Origin: Gammaproteobacteria bacterium
GTDB lineage: Bacteria; Pseudomonadota; Gammaproteobacteria; SZUA-229
NCBI GenBank assembly: GCA_002401185.1
Contig: NVSH01000026.1
Span: forward strand, 1 to 5,053
Direction of reading: 5' to 3'
DNA length: 5,053 bases
Position numbers and translations under genes: made by a program
The notes under the pieces: model-generated
Told to the model about the DNA's origin: nothing
The model's database searches: none
The model's input: only the letters and a program-made list of their open reading frames with translations
Part shown: piece after piece, positions 1 through 5,053 of the stretch
How the letters are laid out: each line of letters opens with the position of its first letter
Numbering within the stretch: position 1 is the first letter of the stretch

Positions 1-1056
1 ATCATTTGAATTTTCTAAAATCCATTCAAAGACCAATTTAAGCTTCTTAGAATTCAGAATATTGATAAGCTCGCCTTGGGCGATATGTTTAAACTTTAAC
101 TCTTTAACTGACTTTTGAAGGTTCAATTTACTTAGCAAAGATTCAAAATCAATATTTTGACAATCCTTTCTACGCAATATACCCGCCAAAACAACAGCAC
201 CAGTACCCTGTATATCATCGTTAAAACAGGGTACTTTATTACGGTAACGTTCGAGCACAGAAAAAGCGACGTCTTTGGCAAAATCTTCCCACTGAATTAC
301 CGCCAGTGGCCACCGTGTTTGAATGGATTCGACAAAACGATCCAGCAGATTAAAATATTCATCGCCACTTATTCGTGGCAGATGCACACCCAGATAATTA
401 GGATCATCCAGTAATTCTTTACGATTGGTGCCCACATCAAGATTTACCGGCATGGTATGGTAAGGGCTAACACCACCACCCGAGGTATACAATGCAAGTT
501 TACCAATGCATATAGCAAGGCCACCATGGCCCTGATCGCCGATACCCAATATCGCTGAAGAATCCGTCACTACGATCATACGAACATCATTCCATGGGTA
601 ATTGTCCACTGCCTGCTCGATGCGATCTAATATTAGGGGAGACAGGGTTAAGCCTCGTGGCGTACGGTATAAAGCACTGTAATTTTGCACCGCTTTACCG
701 ACCGTTGGTGTATATATAATTGGCATCATCTCTACCAGATGATTTTCCAACAAAGCAAAATACGTAACTTCAGAACGCTCCTGTACCGCCCTTAGAAACT
801 GGTATTTTTCGATGTCACCAGATAAGCACTGATAGCTACAATACAGGCGCTCAATCTGTTTATCCAGATCAATGATATGTGGCGGCAGCAGACCTTCCAG
901 ACCAAGATCTATACGTTCCTGTTCACTAAAAGCGGTGCCTTTATTGGTTGCAGAAAGCCGTAATAAAGACATGCCGCGTAGGTACACCTCAAGGTATTCA
1001 TTACCTTTTTCATCAACTTTGTAATCAAAATATTTACTTAACTTTTTATTATGCAT
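1..1056 (-). CDS. NAD-type malic enzyme (malate to pyruvate + CO2), N-terminal part; C-terminal end of visible frame is anomalous
   Basis: Malic enzyme oxidatively decarboxylates malate to pyruvate with NAD(P)+ and a divalent metal in the cytoplasm. The gene starts at ATG 1056 (an in-frame stop lies two codons upstream, at 1062-1060) and the frame is open to the left edge (352 codons; family members are usually ~540-570 residues). Residues 1-295 fit the family: LLPPH near 56, YTPTVG with catalytic Tyr115, Arg159 before MIVVTD, GIGDQG at 171-176, GKLALY with catalytic Lys186, metal-binding Glu257/Asp258 in QWEDF, and Asp280 in FNDDIQGT. The expected Rossmann domain with GxGxxG should begin about residue 286. 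Instead, after LAGILR the sequence is unrelated and AT-rich (see 1-180). No strong Shine-Dalgarno is visible; GAG lies about 10 nt upstream. It lies 68 nt after oadB on the same strand and could be co-transcribed. The identity of the N-terminal domain is secure. Whether the protein is complete and active cannot be judged here. NAD rather than NADP use is inferred from overall similarity to MaeA/SfcA-type enzymes. Confidence 0.9.
   Translation of the reverse strand, partial: MHNKKLSKYFDYKVDEKGNEYLEVYLRGMSLLRLSATNKGTAFSEQERIDLGLEGLLPPHIIDLDKQIERLYCSYQCLSGDIEKYQFLRAVQERSEVTYFALLENHLVEMMPIIYTPTVGKAVQNYSALYRTPRGLTLSPLILDRIEQAVDNYPWNDVRMIVVTDSSAILGIGDQGHGGLAICIGKLALYTSGGGVSPYHTMPVNLDVGTNRKELLDDPNYLGVHLPRISGDEYFNLLDRFVESIQTRWPLAVIQWEDFAKDVAFSVLERYRNKVPCFNDDIQGTGAVVLAGILRRKDCQNIDFESLLSKLNLQKSVKELKFKHIAQGELINILNSKKLKLVFEWILENSND
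94..109. repeat. Perfect tandem repeat, 2 x 8 bp
   Basis: CTTTAACT occurs twice back to back (94-101 and 102-109) inside the anomalous AT-rich segment. Because the unit is not a multiple of three it does not give a protein repeat. It may be chance in AT-rich DNA, or a site repeated near an element end. Confidence 0.4.
143..160. repeat. Perfect 7-bp inverted repeat next to the composition junction
   Basis: TCAAAAT (143-149) and ATTTTGA (154-160) are exact inverse complements around a 4-base spacer. The dyad lies about 20 bases inside the anomalous segment, next to the point where malic enzyme similarity stops. On the minus strand it begins with TGTCA (162-158). No U-tract supports a terminator. 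It could be a protein-binding dyad or an element end, or chance. Confidence 0.4.
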
Positions 1057-1078
1057 TCTTTAAATCTCGTTATTTACC

Positions 1079-1099
1079 TGCTGTCTGTCACAGACAGCA
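1079..1099 (-). other. Intercistronic hairpin between oadB and the malic enzyme gene
   Basis: Arms TGCTGTCTG and CAGACAGCA pair perfectly over 9 bp around a 3-base loop. On the minus-strand transcript the hairpin begins 25 nt after the oadB stop codon and ends 22 nt before the malic enzyme ATG. What follows is GGTAAATAACG, with no U-run in either direction, so it is not a classical intrinsic terminator. It may protect the oad mRNA 3' end, mark a processing site that separates expression of the two genes, or reduce read-through. The remainder of the 1057-1124 gap shows nothing else. Confidence 0.6.
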
Positions 1100-1124
1100 A
1101 AGTCAGTGCTTAAATTGAAGTGCC

Positions 1125-2261
1125 CTAACCGCCGACAATAGCCAACAACACACCGGCGGCTACCGCCGAACCGATTACACCTGCCACATTTGGCCCCATC
1201 GCCTGCATCAACAGGAAGTTTTGCGGATTCGATTCCAAACCGACACGATTAGCCACACGTGCCGCCATCGGTACCGCAGAAACACCAGCCGCGCCTATTA
1301 ACGGGTTAACCTGACCGCCGGTTACTCGGTACATAACTTTTCCCATCAACAGACCTGCTGCCGTACCAATTGAAAAAGCAAATATGCCCAACACTAAAAT
1401 ACCCAGTGTTTCTGGCGTCAAAAATGTATCTGCTGCTAATTTAGAGCCCACGGCGAGACCGAGGAAGATAGTAACTATATTAATTAATTCATTTTGCGCC
1501 GTATGACTCAAACGATCGACCACCCCGCTCTCACGCAATAAATTACCAAATGCCAACATACCTATTAATGGTGTAGCGGATGGTAACAATATGATAGCGA
1601 TACCGAGCAACAATAAAGGAAACATAATTTTTTCCTTCTGACTGACGGTTCTCAGTTGCTTCATGCAGGTCGAACGTTCTTTTTCGGTTGTCAATAAACG
1701 CATGATTGGTGGTTGAATCAACGGCACCAGCGCCATGTAGGAATACGCCGCAACCGCGATAGCACCAAGAAGATCGGGCGCTAACCGCGAAGCAAGAAAT
1801 ATTGCCGTTGGACCATCAGCACCGCCGATAATCGCTATAGCCGCTGCATCTGCCAAACTAAAATCCACACCTGGGATAAGGTTCATTAATACAGCGCCAA
1901 TCAGTGTTACAAAAATACCGAACTGAGCAGCGGCGCCGAGAATGACCAAACTCGGTCGCGCCAATAACGGGCCAAAGTCCGTCAACGCTCCCACCCCCAT
2001 GAAAATTATCAGTGGGAATAACCCGGTTTCTATACCCATGTGATAGAGCATGCCTAGTAATCCGTCAGGGCCACCGATACCGGCGATAGGGATATTCGCC
2101 AGGATACCGCCAAAACCTATCGGAATTAACAACAAGGGTTCGTAGTTTTTAGTAATCGCGAGAAAGATCAACACACCACCGATAACAATCATAATCAGCT
2201 GACCAAAGGTGAAATTGGCCAGCCCGGTAGATTCCCAAAGTTTTAACAGACCATCATCCAC
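1125..2261 (-). CDS. oadB: Oxaloacetate decarboxylase Na+ pump, beta subunit
   Basis: OadB is the integral membrane subunit. It decarboxylates the carboxybiotin carried by OadA and couples this to Na+ export across the inner membrane. The 378-residue product is highly hydrophobic, with repeated membrane segments from residue ~20 to the C-terminus. The residues shown to matter in the Klebsiella pneumoniae protein all line up at a constant offset of 54: Asp149 in [12 protein letters not shown] (D203), Tyr175 (Y229), Asn319 (N373), Gly323 (G377) and Ser328 (S382). The difference comes from a shorter N-terminal half; the length is within the normal range. The start is GTG at 2261: the in-frame stop TAG lies at 2273-2271, no in-frame ATG exists between, and AGGA (2272-2269) sits 7 nt upstream. 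It begins one base after the oadA stop codon, so translation is probably coupled. It is the last gene of the oadGAB cluster. Confidence 0.96.
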   Translation of the reverse strand: MDDGLLKLWESTGLANFTFGQLIMIVIGGVLIFLAITKNYEPLLLIPIGFGGILANIPIAGIGGPDGLLGMLYHMGIETGLFPLIIFMGVGALTDFGPLLARPSLVILGAAAQFGIFVTLIGAVLMNLIPGVDFSLADAAAIAIIGGADGPTAIFLASRLAPDLLGAIAVAAYSYMALVPLIQPPIMRLLTTEKERSTCMKQLRTVSQKEKIMFPLLLLGIAIILLPSATPLIGMLAFGNLLRESGVVDRLSHTAQNELINIVTIFLGLAVGSKLAADTFLTPETLGILVLGIFAFSIGTAAGLLMGKVMYRVTGGQVNPLIGAAGVSAVPMAARVANRVGLESNPQNFLLMQAMGPNVAGVIGSAVAAGVLLAIVGG

Positions 2262-2262
2262 A

Positions 2263-4041
2263 TCACTGTCCTATGGTTATAAGTTCCTGATCAGCAACAA
2301 CGCTATCGCCTTTCTCAACAAAGATATGGGCAACTTCACCTGCGCAGGTACTGCATATCTGAACTTCCATCTTCATCGCTTCGATGTAGATTAACGCCTG
2401 ATTAGCCTCAACAATTTCGCCCTGAGTTACCAGGACTTCGATGACATTACCCGCCAACGGCGCCAGTACTGATTCGATACAATGGGTAGCCGTTGATTGT
2501 GTGTTCGTTTTAGAAACGACAGGCTGAACCTGAGTAATAACACCATTACCCGGCGCAACCACCACATCAAAAGCCTTACCGTCAACTATTACCTTATAAT
2601 TTTCAGCCTGCCTGTTGTCACCGCTTTGAACGGCGGCAGGTAACACATCCTCCGCAGTTGGTATTGGTTCGAAATAATCGCTGTTACCACGGTTTTTTAA
2701 AAAGTTAAGGCCTACCTGCTGGAATTGGGCATAGATTAAAACATCATCGACGATATTGTCTGCTAAGGTAATAGCCTCATCTTTTGCTATCCGCACAAGC
2801 TCTTCGGTTAATCTGGACATTTCCGGTTCGATCAAATCGGCTGGACGGCAAGTTATCACCTTAGCGCCATCAAGTGCTCTTTGTTGCAATTCACTATTGA
2901 CCGGTGCTGGTGTGGCGCCATACTCACCTTTTAAAATACCTGAAGCTTCTTTGCTGATGGTTTTGTAACGTTCGCCTGAAAGCACATTAATCACCGCCTG
3001 TGTGCCAACAATCTGCGACGTTGGTGTCACCAGTGGAATATAACCAAGGTCTTTACGTACCTTTGGAATCTCCTCTAATACATCATCCAGCCTGTCACTG
3101 ACATTTTGTTCGCGTAACTGGTTTTCCAGATTGGTCAACATACCACCGGGTACTTGCGCCACTAAAATTCGGGAATCCACGCCTTTTAAAGCCCCTTCGA
3201 ACGCAGCATATTTTTTACGGATTTCTCTGAAATAAGCGGCTATCTCTTCGATAAGCCCGAGATCCAAGCCAGTGTCATATTGTGTACCTTCGAGCATGGC
3301 AACCAATGATTCTGTCGGTGAATGACCATAGGTCAAACTCATCGACGATATCGCTGTGTCGATCATATCGACGCCAGCTTCGATGGATTTGATATAAGTC
3401 GAACTGGACATACCTGTCGTCGCGTGGCACTGCATCGCCAGTGGAAGATTGCAACTTTCTTTAATACGGCCAACCAGTTCTTCTGCGACATACGGACGCA
3501 GTAGACCAGCCATATCTTTAATCATCAGTGAATGACATCCCATGTCCTCCAGCTGCTTCGCCATATCCACAAACATATCGATGGTATGAACAGGACTGAT
3601 GGTATAACAGATAACACCCTGTGCATGTTTATCGACATCAATCGTTGCCTTGATAGCCGTTTTTAAATTACGCACATCGTTCATCGCATCGAAAATGCGA
3701 AACACATCCATACCATTTTCGGCTGCACGTTTAACAAATGTTTGTATAACATCATCTGCATAATGTCGGTAACCCAAAGCATTCTGGCCACGCAATAACA
3801 TCTGCTGTGGTGTATTAGGCATCGCTGCCTTAAGCAGGCGTAATCGCTCCCATGGGTCTTCACCAAGGTAACGAATACAGGCGTCAAAAGTAGCGCCGCC
3901 CCAGGTTTCGAGTGACCAGTAACCTACCTGGTCCAGTTTCTCAGCGATGGGCAACATATCTTCGATACGCAGACGTGTTGCAATTAATGACTGGTGCGCG
4001 TCACGCAGTACAACATCCGTTATTTTGATTGGTTTAGCCAT
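2263..4041 (-). CDS. oadA: Oxaloacetate decarboxylase Na+ pump, alpha subunit (biotin carboxyltransferase)
   Basis: OadA transfers the carboxyl group of oxaloacetate to its own biotin, releasing pyruvate, and passes carboxybiotin to membrane subunit OadB. The 592-residue length is typical. The carboxyltransferase TIM barrel (about 1-280) has RDAHQS with metal ligand Asp14, MIKDMAG with Lys175, CHATTG with His206, and the [10 protein letters not shown] segment. The conserved PYC/OADA region (about 290-465) has PGGMLTNLE and [13 protein letters not shown]. The C-terminal biotinyl domain (about 523-592) carries EAMKMEV with biotin-accepting Lys557, 35 residues from the end, as usual. Numbering runs three behind Klebsiella OadA (D17, K178, H209). 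The residue equivalent to ligand H207 is Gln204, which is unusual. The start at ATG 4041 matches the family N-terminus; its Shine-Dalgarno is weak (AGG, 4-nt spacer). It lies 33 nt after oadG and 1 nt before oadB. It could be mistaken for pyruvate carboxylase subunit B, but the flanking oadG and oadB decide the call. Confidence 0.96.
   Translation of the reverse strand: MAKPIKITDVVLRDAHQSLIATRLRIEDMLPIAEKLDQVGYWSLETWGGATFDACIRYLGEDPWERLRLLKAAMPNTPQQMLLRGQNALGYRHYADDVIQTFVKRAAENGMDVFRIFDAMNDVRNLKTAIKATIDVDKHAQGVICYTISPVHTIDMFVDMAKQLEDMGCHSLMIKDMAGLLRPYVAEELVGRIKESCNLPLAMQCHATTGMSSSTYIKSIEAGVDMIDTAISSMSLTYGHSPTESLVAMLEGTQYDTGLDLGLIEEIAAYFREIRKKYAAFEGALKGVDSRILVAQVPGGMLTNLENQLREQNVSDRLDDVLEEIPKVRKDLGYIPLVTPTSQIVGTQAVINVLSGERYKTISKEASGILKGEYGATPAPVNSELQQRALDGAKVITCRPADLIEPEMSRLTEELVRIAKDEAITLADNIVDDVLIYAQFQQVGLNFLKNRGNSDYFEPIPTAEDVLPAAVQSGDNRQAENYKVIVDGKAFDVVVAPGNGVITQVQPVVSKTNTQSTATHCIESVLAPLAGNVIEVLVTQGEIVEANQALIYIEAMKMEVQICSTCAGEVAHIFVEKGDSVVADQELITIGQ
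2269..2272 (-). promoter_or_regulatory. Ribosome binding site that sets the GTG start of oadB
   Basis: AGGA on the minus strand, inside the last codons of oadA, lies 7 nt before GTG 2261. This is good spacing for that codon and supports GTG as the true start. An out-of-frame ATG at 2263-2261 overlaps both the oadA TGA and the GTG, and translates to only six codons before a stop. Confidence 0.6.
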
Positions 4042-4074
4042 ATAACCTACAGAAATGACTTAAAAAAAGAATGA

Positions 4075-4326
4075 TTAACGATTAGACGAGGTACGATATT
4101 GATGTACCGCTGCCTGTATAACAGCAACCATCGTCGCTGACACCGTTGAGCTACTACGAACAGCATTAGCTTCGGCAGGCTTAGCCGTTTCCGATGACGC
4201 AGGCTCTGGTGATAAGACAGACATTAAGGAGATGCAGACAAAAAGTAACAACAATATAAAAAACACCGTGCCCATTCCCATTATTAAAAGCTGAAAACTG
4301 GCTGATAACATGTCGTCTACTTGCAT
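4075..4326 (-). CDS. oadG: Oxaloacetate decarboxylase Na+ pump, gamma subunit
   Basis: OadG is the small subunit that holds the alpha and beta subunits together; in characterised enzymes its soluble C-terminus contacts OadA and helps bind Zn2+. The 83-residue product has one membrane helix at about residues 11-35 (rich in Leu, Phe, Ile, with MGMGTVFF). A Pro/Ala/Ser/Glu linker follows, then a C-terminal VIQAAVHQYR segment typical of the family. I chose ATG 4326 because GGGAGGA (4340-4334) lies 7 nt upstream and the membrane helix then begins close to the N-terminus as in homologues. An in-frame ATG at 4386 would add 20 charged, non-conserved residues and would put the Shine-Dalgarno inside the gene. 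It is the first gene of the oadGAB cluster. Confidence 0.93.
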   Translation of the reverse strand: MQVDDMLSASFQLLIMGMGTVFFILLLLFVCISLMSVLSPEPASSETAKPAEANAVRSSSTVSATMVAVIQAAVHQYRTSSNR

Positions 4327-4333
4327 TTTATAC

Positions 4334-4340
4334 TCCTCCC
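4334..4340 (-). promoter_or_regulatory. Strong ribosome binding site of oadG
   Basis: GGGAGGA is a near-consensus Shine-Dalgarno, 7 nt before ATG 4326. It fixes the start and rules against the longer 103-residue reading. It is the strongest ribosome binding site in the window, whereas oadA downstream has only a weak one. Confidence 0.85.
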
Positions 4341-4439
4341 AATGATATTCTTCACAGGGTTGATAACCTAAGGCGCCTCTACGCACAACGATGAAGCGTT
4401 AAGTCAATCATCCACACCAGCGAGACATTCAAAAGGCAG

Positions 4440-4445
4440 AGTATA
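4440..4445 (-). promoter_or_regulatory. Candidate -10 element for the oadGAB transcript
   Basis: TATACT on the minus strand is a good sigma-70 -10 hexamer, 113 nt upstream of the oadG start codon. The best -35 at 17-18 nt spacing is poor (TATGAG or TTATGA), which would fit a promoter needing an activator. A TTGACT further downstream (minus strand, 4407-4402) has no good -10 at proper spacing. Confidence 0.3.
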
Positions 4446-4496
4446 TCAGGCTATGGTTCATACTCATAAAGTTTACGTATCACTGCCGGCTCTTAT

Positions 4497-4591
4497 GTAA
4501 TTAACCAAGATCAAAACAGTGCTTACCTGCCGTTAATTAACTTCTAACTAAGCGAACTTTACCGCATGATAAAACGCATATTGTTAAATAC
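4497..4591. promoter_or_regulatory. Cluster of three GTTAATTAA-like boxes (ArcA-site resemblance)
   Basis: GTTAATTAAC at 4532-4541 is a perfect 10-bp palindrome. GTTAATTAC lies on the minus strand at 4505-4497 and GTTAAATAC on the plus strand at 4583-4591. The core of the known ArcA-P consensus is GTTAATTA. Such sites between an oxaloacetate decarboxylase cluster and mdh would make regulatory sense, since ArcA controls TCA-cycle genes in enteric bacteria. The motif is AT-rich, the boxes are not evenly phased, and I cannot see whether the organism has ArcA. Confidence 0.3.
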
Positions 4592-4629
4592 TATTTATCT
4601 CTGAACACCAACAACAATAAGCAAACTAT

Positions 4630-4658
4630 TTGACATATTATGCTATAACTTTTGAAAT
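4630..4658 (+). promoter_or_regulatory. Candidate promoter region for malate dehydrogenase
   Basis: A consensus -35 hexamer TTGACA lies at 4630-4635; at 17-nt spacing its partner is TGAAAT (4653-4658), a weak -10. Overlapping it is an extended -10, TGCTATAAC at 4641-4649 (TGn plus TATAAC), which could act without a -35. Either would start transcription roughly 30-45 nt before the mdh start codon. The choice between them cannot be made from sequence alone. Confidence 0.45.
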
Positions 4659-4696
4659 ACATATAAAATTGTCGAATCTAAAATAGGACGATCGTG

Positions 4697-5053
4697 ATGA
4701 AACCACCTGTACGAATCACCATTACTGGCGCTGCCGGTCAAATTGGTTATGCCATACTTTTCAGGATTGCAGAAGGCGATTTTCTTGGCATGGACCAACC
4801 CGTCATTCTGCATCTTCTGGAAGTGCCTATGGCCATGGATACTGTTCGGGGTGTACAGATGGAACTCGAAGATTGTGCCTTTCCATTGCTTCACAAGATT
4901 ATTGTAACCTCTGATGCTAACGAGGCATTTCGTGATGTCGATTACGCATTTCTCATTGGCTCTAAACCACGTGGACCAGGCATGGAACGCAAAGATTTAA
5001 TCCTTGATAATGGTCAAATTTTTGCGCCACAGGGCAAAGCCATTAATGAAAAC
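4697..5053 (+). CDS. mdh: Malate dehydrogenase, type 2 (cytosolic-like), N-terminal 119 residues
   Basis: This enzyme reversibly oxidises malate to oxaloacetate with NAD+ in the TCA cycle. The gene is cut by the right edge (119 residues visible of about 325-330 expected). It has the Rossmann fingerprint GAAGQIGY at 11-18, Glu42 at the end of the second beta strand (typical of NAD preference in this family), [13 protein letters not shown] at 53-65, and the active-site loop [11 protein letters not shown] at 90-100 with substrate-binding Arg92 and Arg98. This motif set marks the Thermus/cytosolic-like type, not the E. coli type. The start is ATG 4697, with AGGA at 4685-4688, 8 nt upstream; GTG at 4694 is a less likely alternative. 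It is divergent from oadGAB. Its product oxaloacetate is the OAD substrate and its substrate malate is that of the malic enzyme. Confidence 0.95.
   Translation, partial: MKPPVRITITGAAGQIGYAILFRIAEGDFLGMDQPVILHLLEVPMAMDTVRGVQMELEDCAFPLLHKIIVTSDANEAFRDVDYAFLIGSKPRGPGMERKDLILDNGQIFAPQGKAINEN

Larger units (their letters stand above)
1..180 (-). other. AT-rich segment continuing the malic enzyme frame but unlike the family
   Basis: By hand count this stretch is about 29% GC, against 42-45% in the next 120 bases. It stays open in the malic enzyme frame (codons 293-352), while the other two minus frames and the three plus frames carry stops. The encoded stretch is Lys/Leu/Asn-rich with an amphipathic pattern (for example SVKELKFKHIAQ, then VFEWILENSND at the edge). 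It has none of the features of the NAD-binding domain expected at this point. I do not recognise it. An in-frame insertion, a gene fusion, the end of a mobile element, a rearranged allele and a contig chimera are all compatible with what is seen. Confidence 0.6.
4327..4696. other. Divergent intergenic region between oadG and malate dehydrogenase
   Basis: This 370-bp stretch holds no convincing gene. It must carry the promoters for the minus-strand oad cluster and for the plus-strand malate dehydrogenase gene. The half near mdh is AT-rich with promoter-like elements. The middle has several GTTAATTAA-like boxes and an imperfect dyad: TTACGTA at 4473-4479 pairs with TATGTAA at 4494-4500, with one G-T wobble and GCCGGC in the loop. 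The oadG transcript would have a leader of roughly 100 nt if the -10 at 4445-4440 is used. I see no riboswitch fold, tRNA or mobile element here. Confidence 0.75.

Noticed and set aside
72..82. Small palindrome CGCC-TTG-GGCG as a regulatory hairpin
   Set aside because: A 4-bp stem inside an open coding frame is expected by chance and has no flanking signal.
1..180. Intein inserted in malic enzyme
   Set aside because: No nucleophilic Cys/Ser/Thr with a block-A-like motif is present where the family similarity ends, and no intein signature is visible in the 60 codons available.
157..414. 85-codon plus-strand open frame
   Set aside because: It is antisense to conserved malic enzyme motifs (QWEDF, FNDDIQGT), so it is a shadow of that gene.
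3681..3887. 68-codon minus-strand open frame inside oadA, and short plus-strand frames at 2209-2394, 2756-2968 and 3322-3504
   Set aside because: All overlap well-conserved oadA or oadB coding sequence in other frames and show no family features.
4042..4074. Run of seven T on the minus strand between oadG and oadA as a terminator
   Set aside because: No stable GC-rich hairpin precedes the run, and a terminator inside the oadGAB cluster would be implausible.
4075..4386. Longer 103-residue reading of oadG starting at 4386
   Set aside because: The extra 20 residues are not like the family, and the strong GGGAGGA ribosome binding site sits just before ATG 4326, which gives the normal OadG N-terminus.
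4643..4894. 83-codon minus-strand open frame
   Set aside because: It is antisense to the clearly identified malate dehydrogenase start region and its promoter, with no recognisable protein features.

Overview
The window reads as a C4-dicarboxylate/pyruvate-node locus of a Gammaproteobacterium. Support for that assignment is an oxaloacetate decarboxylase Na+ pump in gamma-alpha-beta gene order, a bacterial NAD-type malic enzyme and a 'type 2' (cytosolic-like) malate dehydrogenase. Base composition is moderate (about 42-45% GC by hand count at 181-300). I cannot name the genus. An aquatic or marine, Na+-using lineage is an inference from the sodium pump alone.

Layout. Three complete genes lie on the minus strand in the order oadG (4326-4075), oadA (4041-2263), oadB (2261-1125). 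They are followed on the same strand by a malic enzyme gene that starts at 1056 and runs off the left edge. oadA and oadB are separated by one base and look translationally coupled through a GTG start. oadG has a strong Shine-Dalgarno sequence. The 68-nt gap between oadB and the malic enzyme gene contains a perfect 9-bp hairpin with no U-tract. A 370-bp divergent intergenic region (4327-4696) separates oadG from malate dehydrogenase (plus strand, 4697 to the right edge, 119 N-terminal residues present).

Metabolic logic. Malate dehydrogenase interconverts malate and oxaloacetate. OadGAB decarboxylates oxaloacetate to pyruvate and exports Na+. Malic enzyme converts malate directly to pyruvate. 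The locus therefore holds both routes from malate to pyruvate plus the enzyme joining them.

Oddities. (1) The malic enzyme matches its family through residue ~295 and keeps all visible active-site residues. From about position 180 to the window edge the frame stays open, but the sequence no longer resembles the NAD-binding domain and GC drops to about 29%. This suggests an in-frame insertion, element or rearrangement at the domain boundary. (2) OadA has Gln204 where the family has the first of two zinc-ligand histidines. (3) The oadB start overlaps out-of-frame ATGs. (4) The divergent region carries GTTAATTAA-like boxes resembling ArcA sites. Nothing here amounts to a clear new defence or mobile system; the malic enzyme junction is the best lead.
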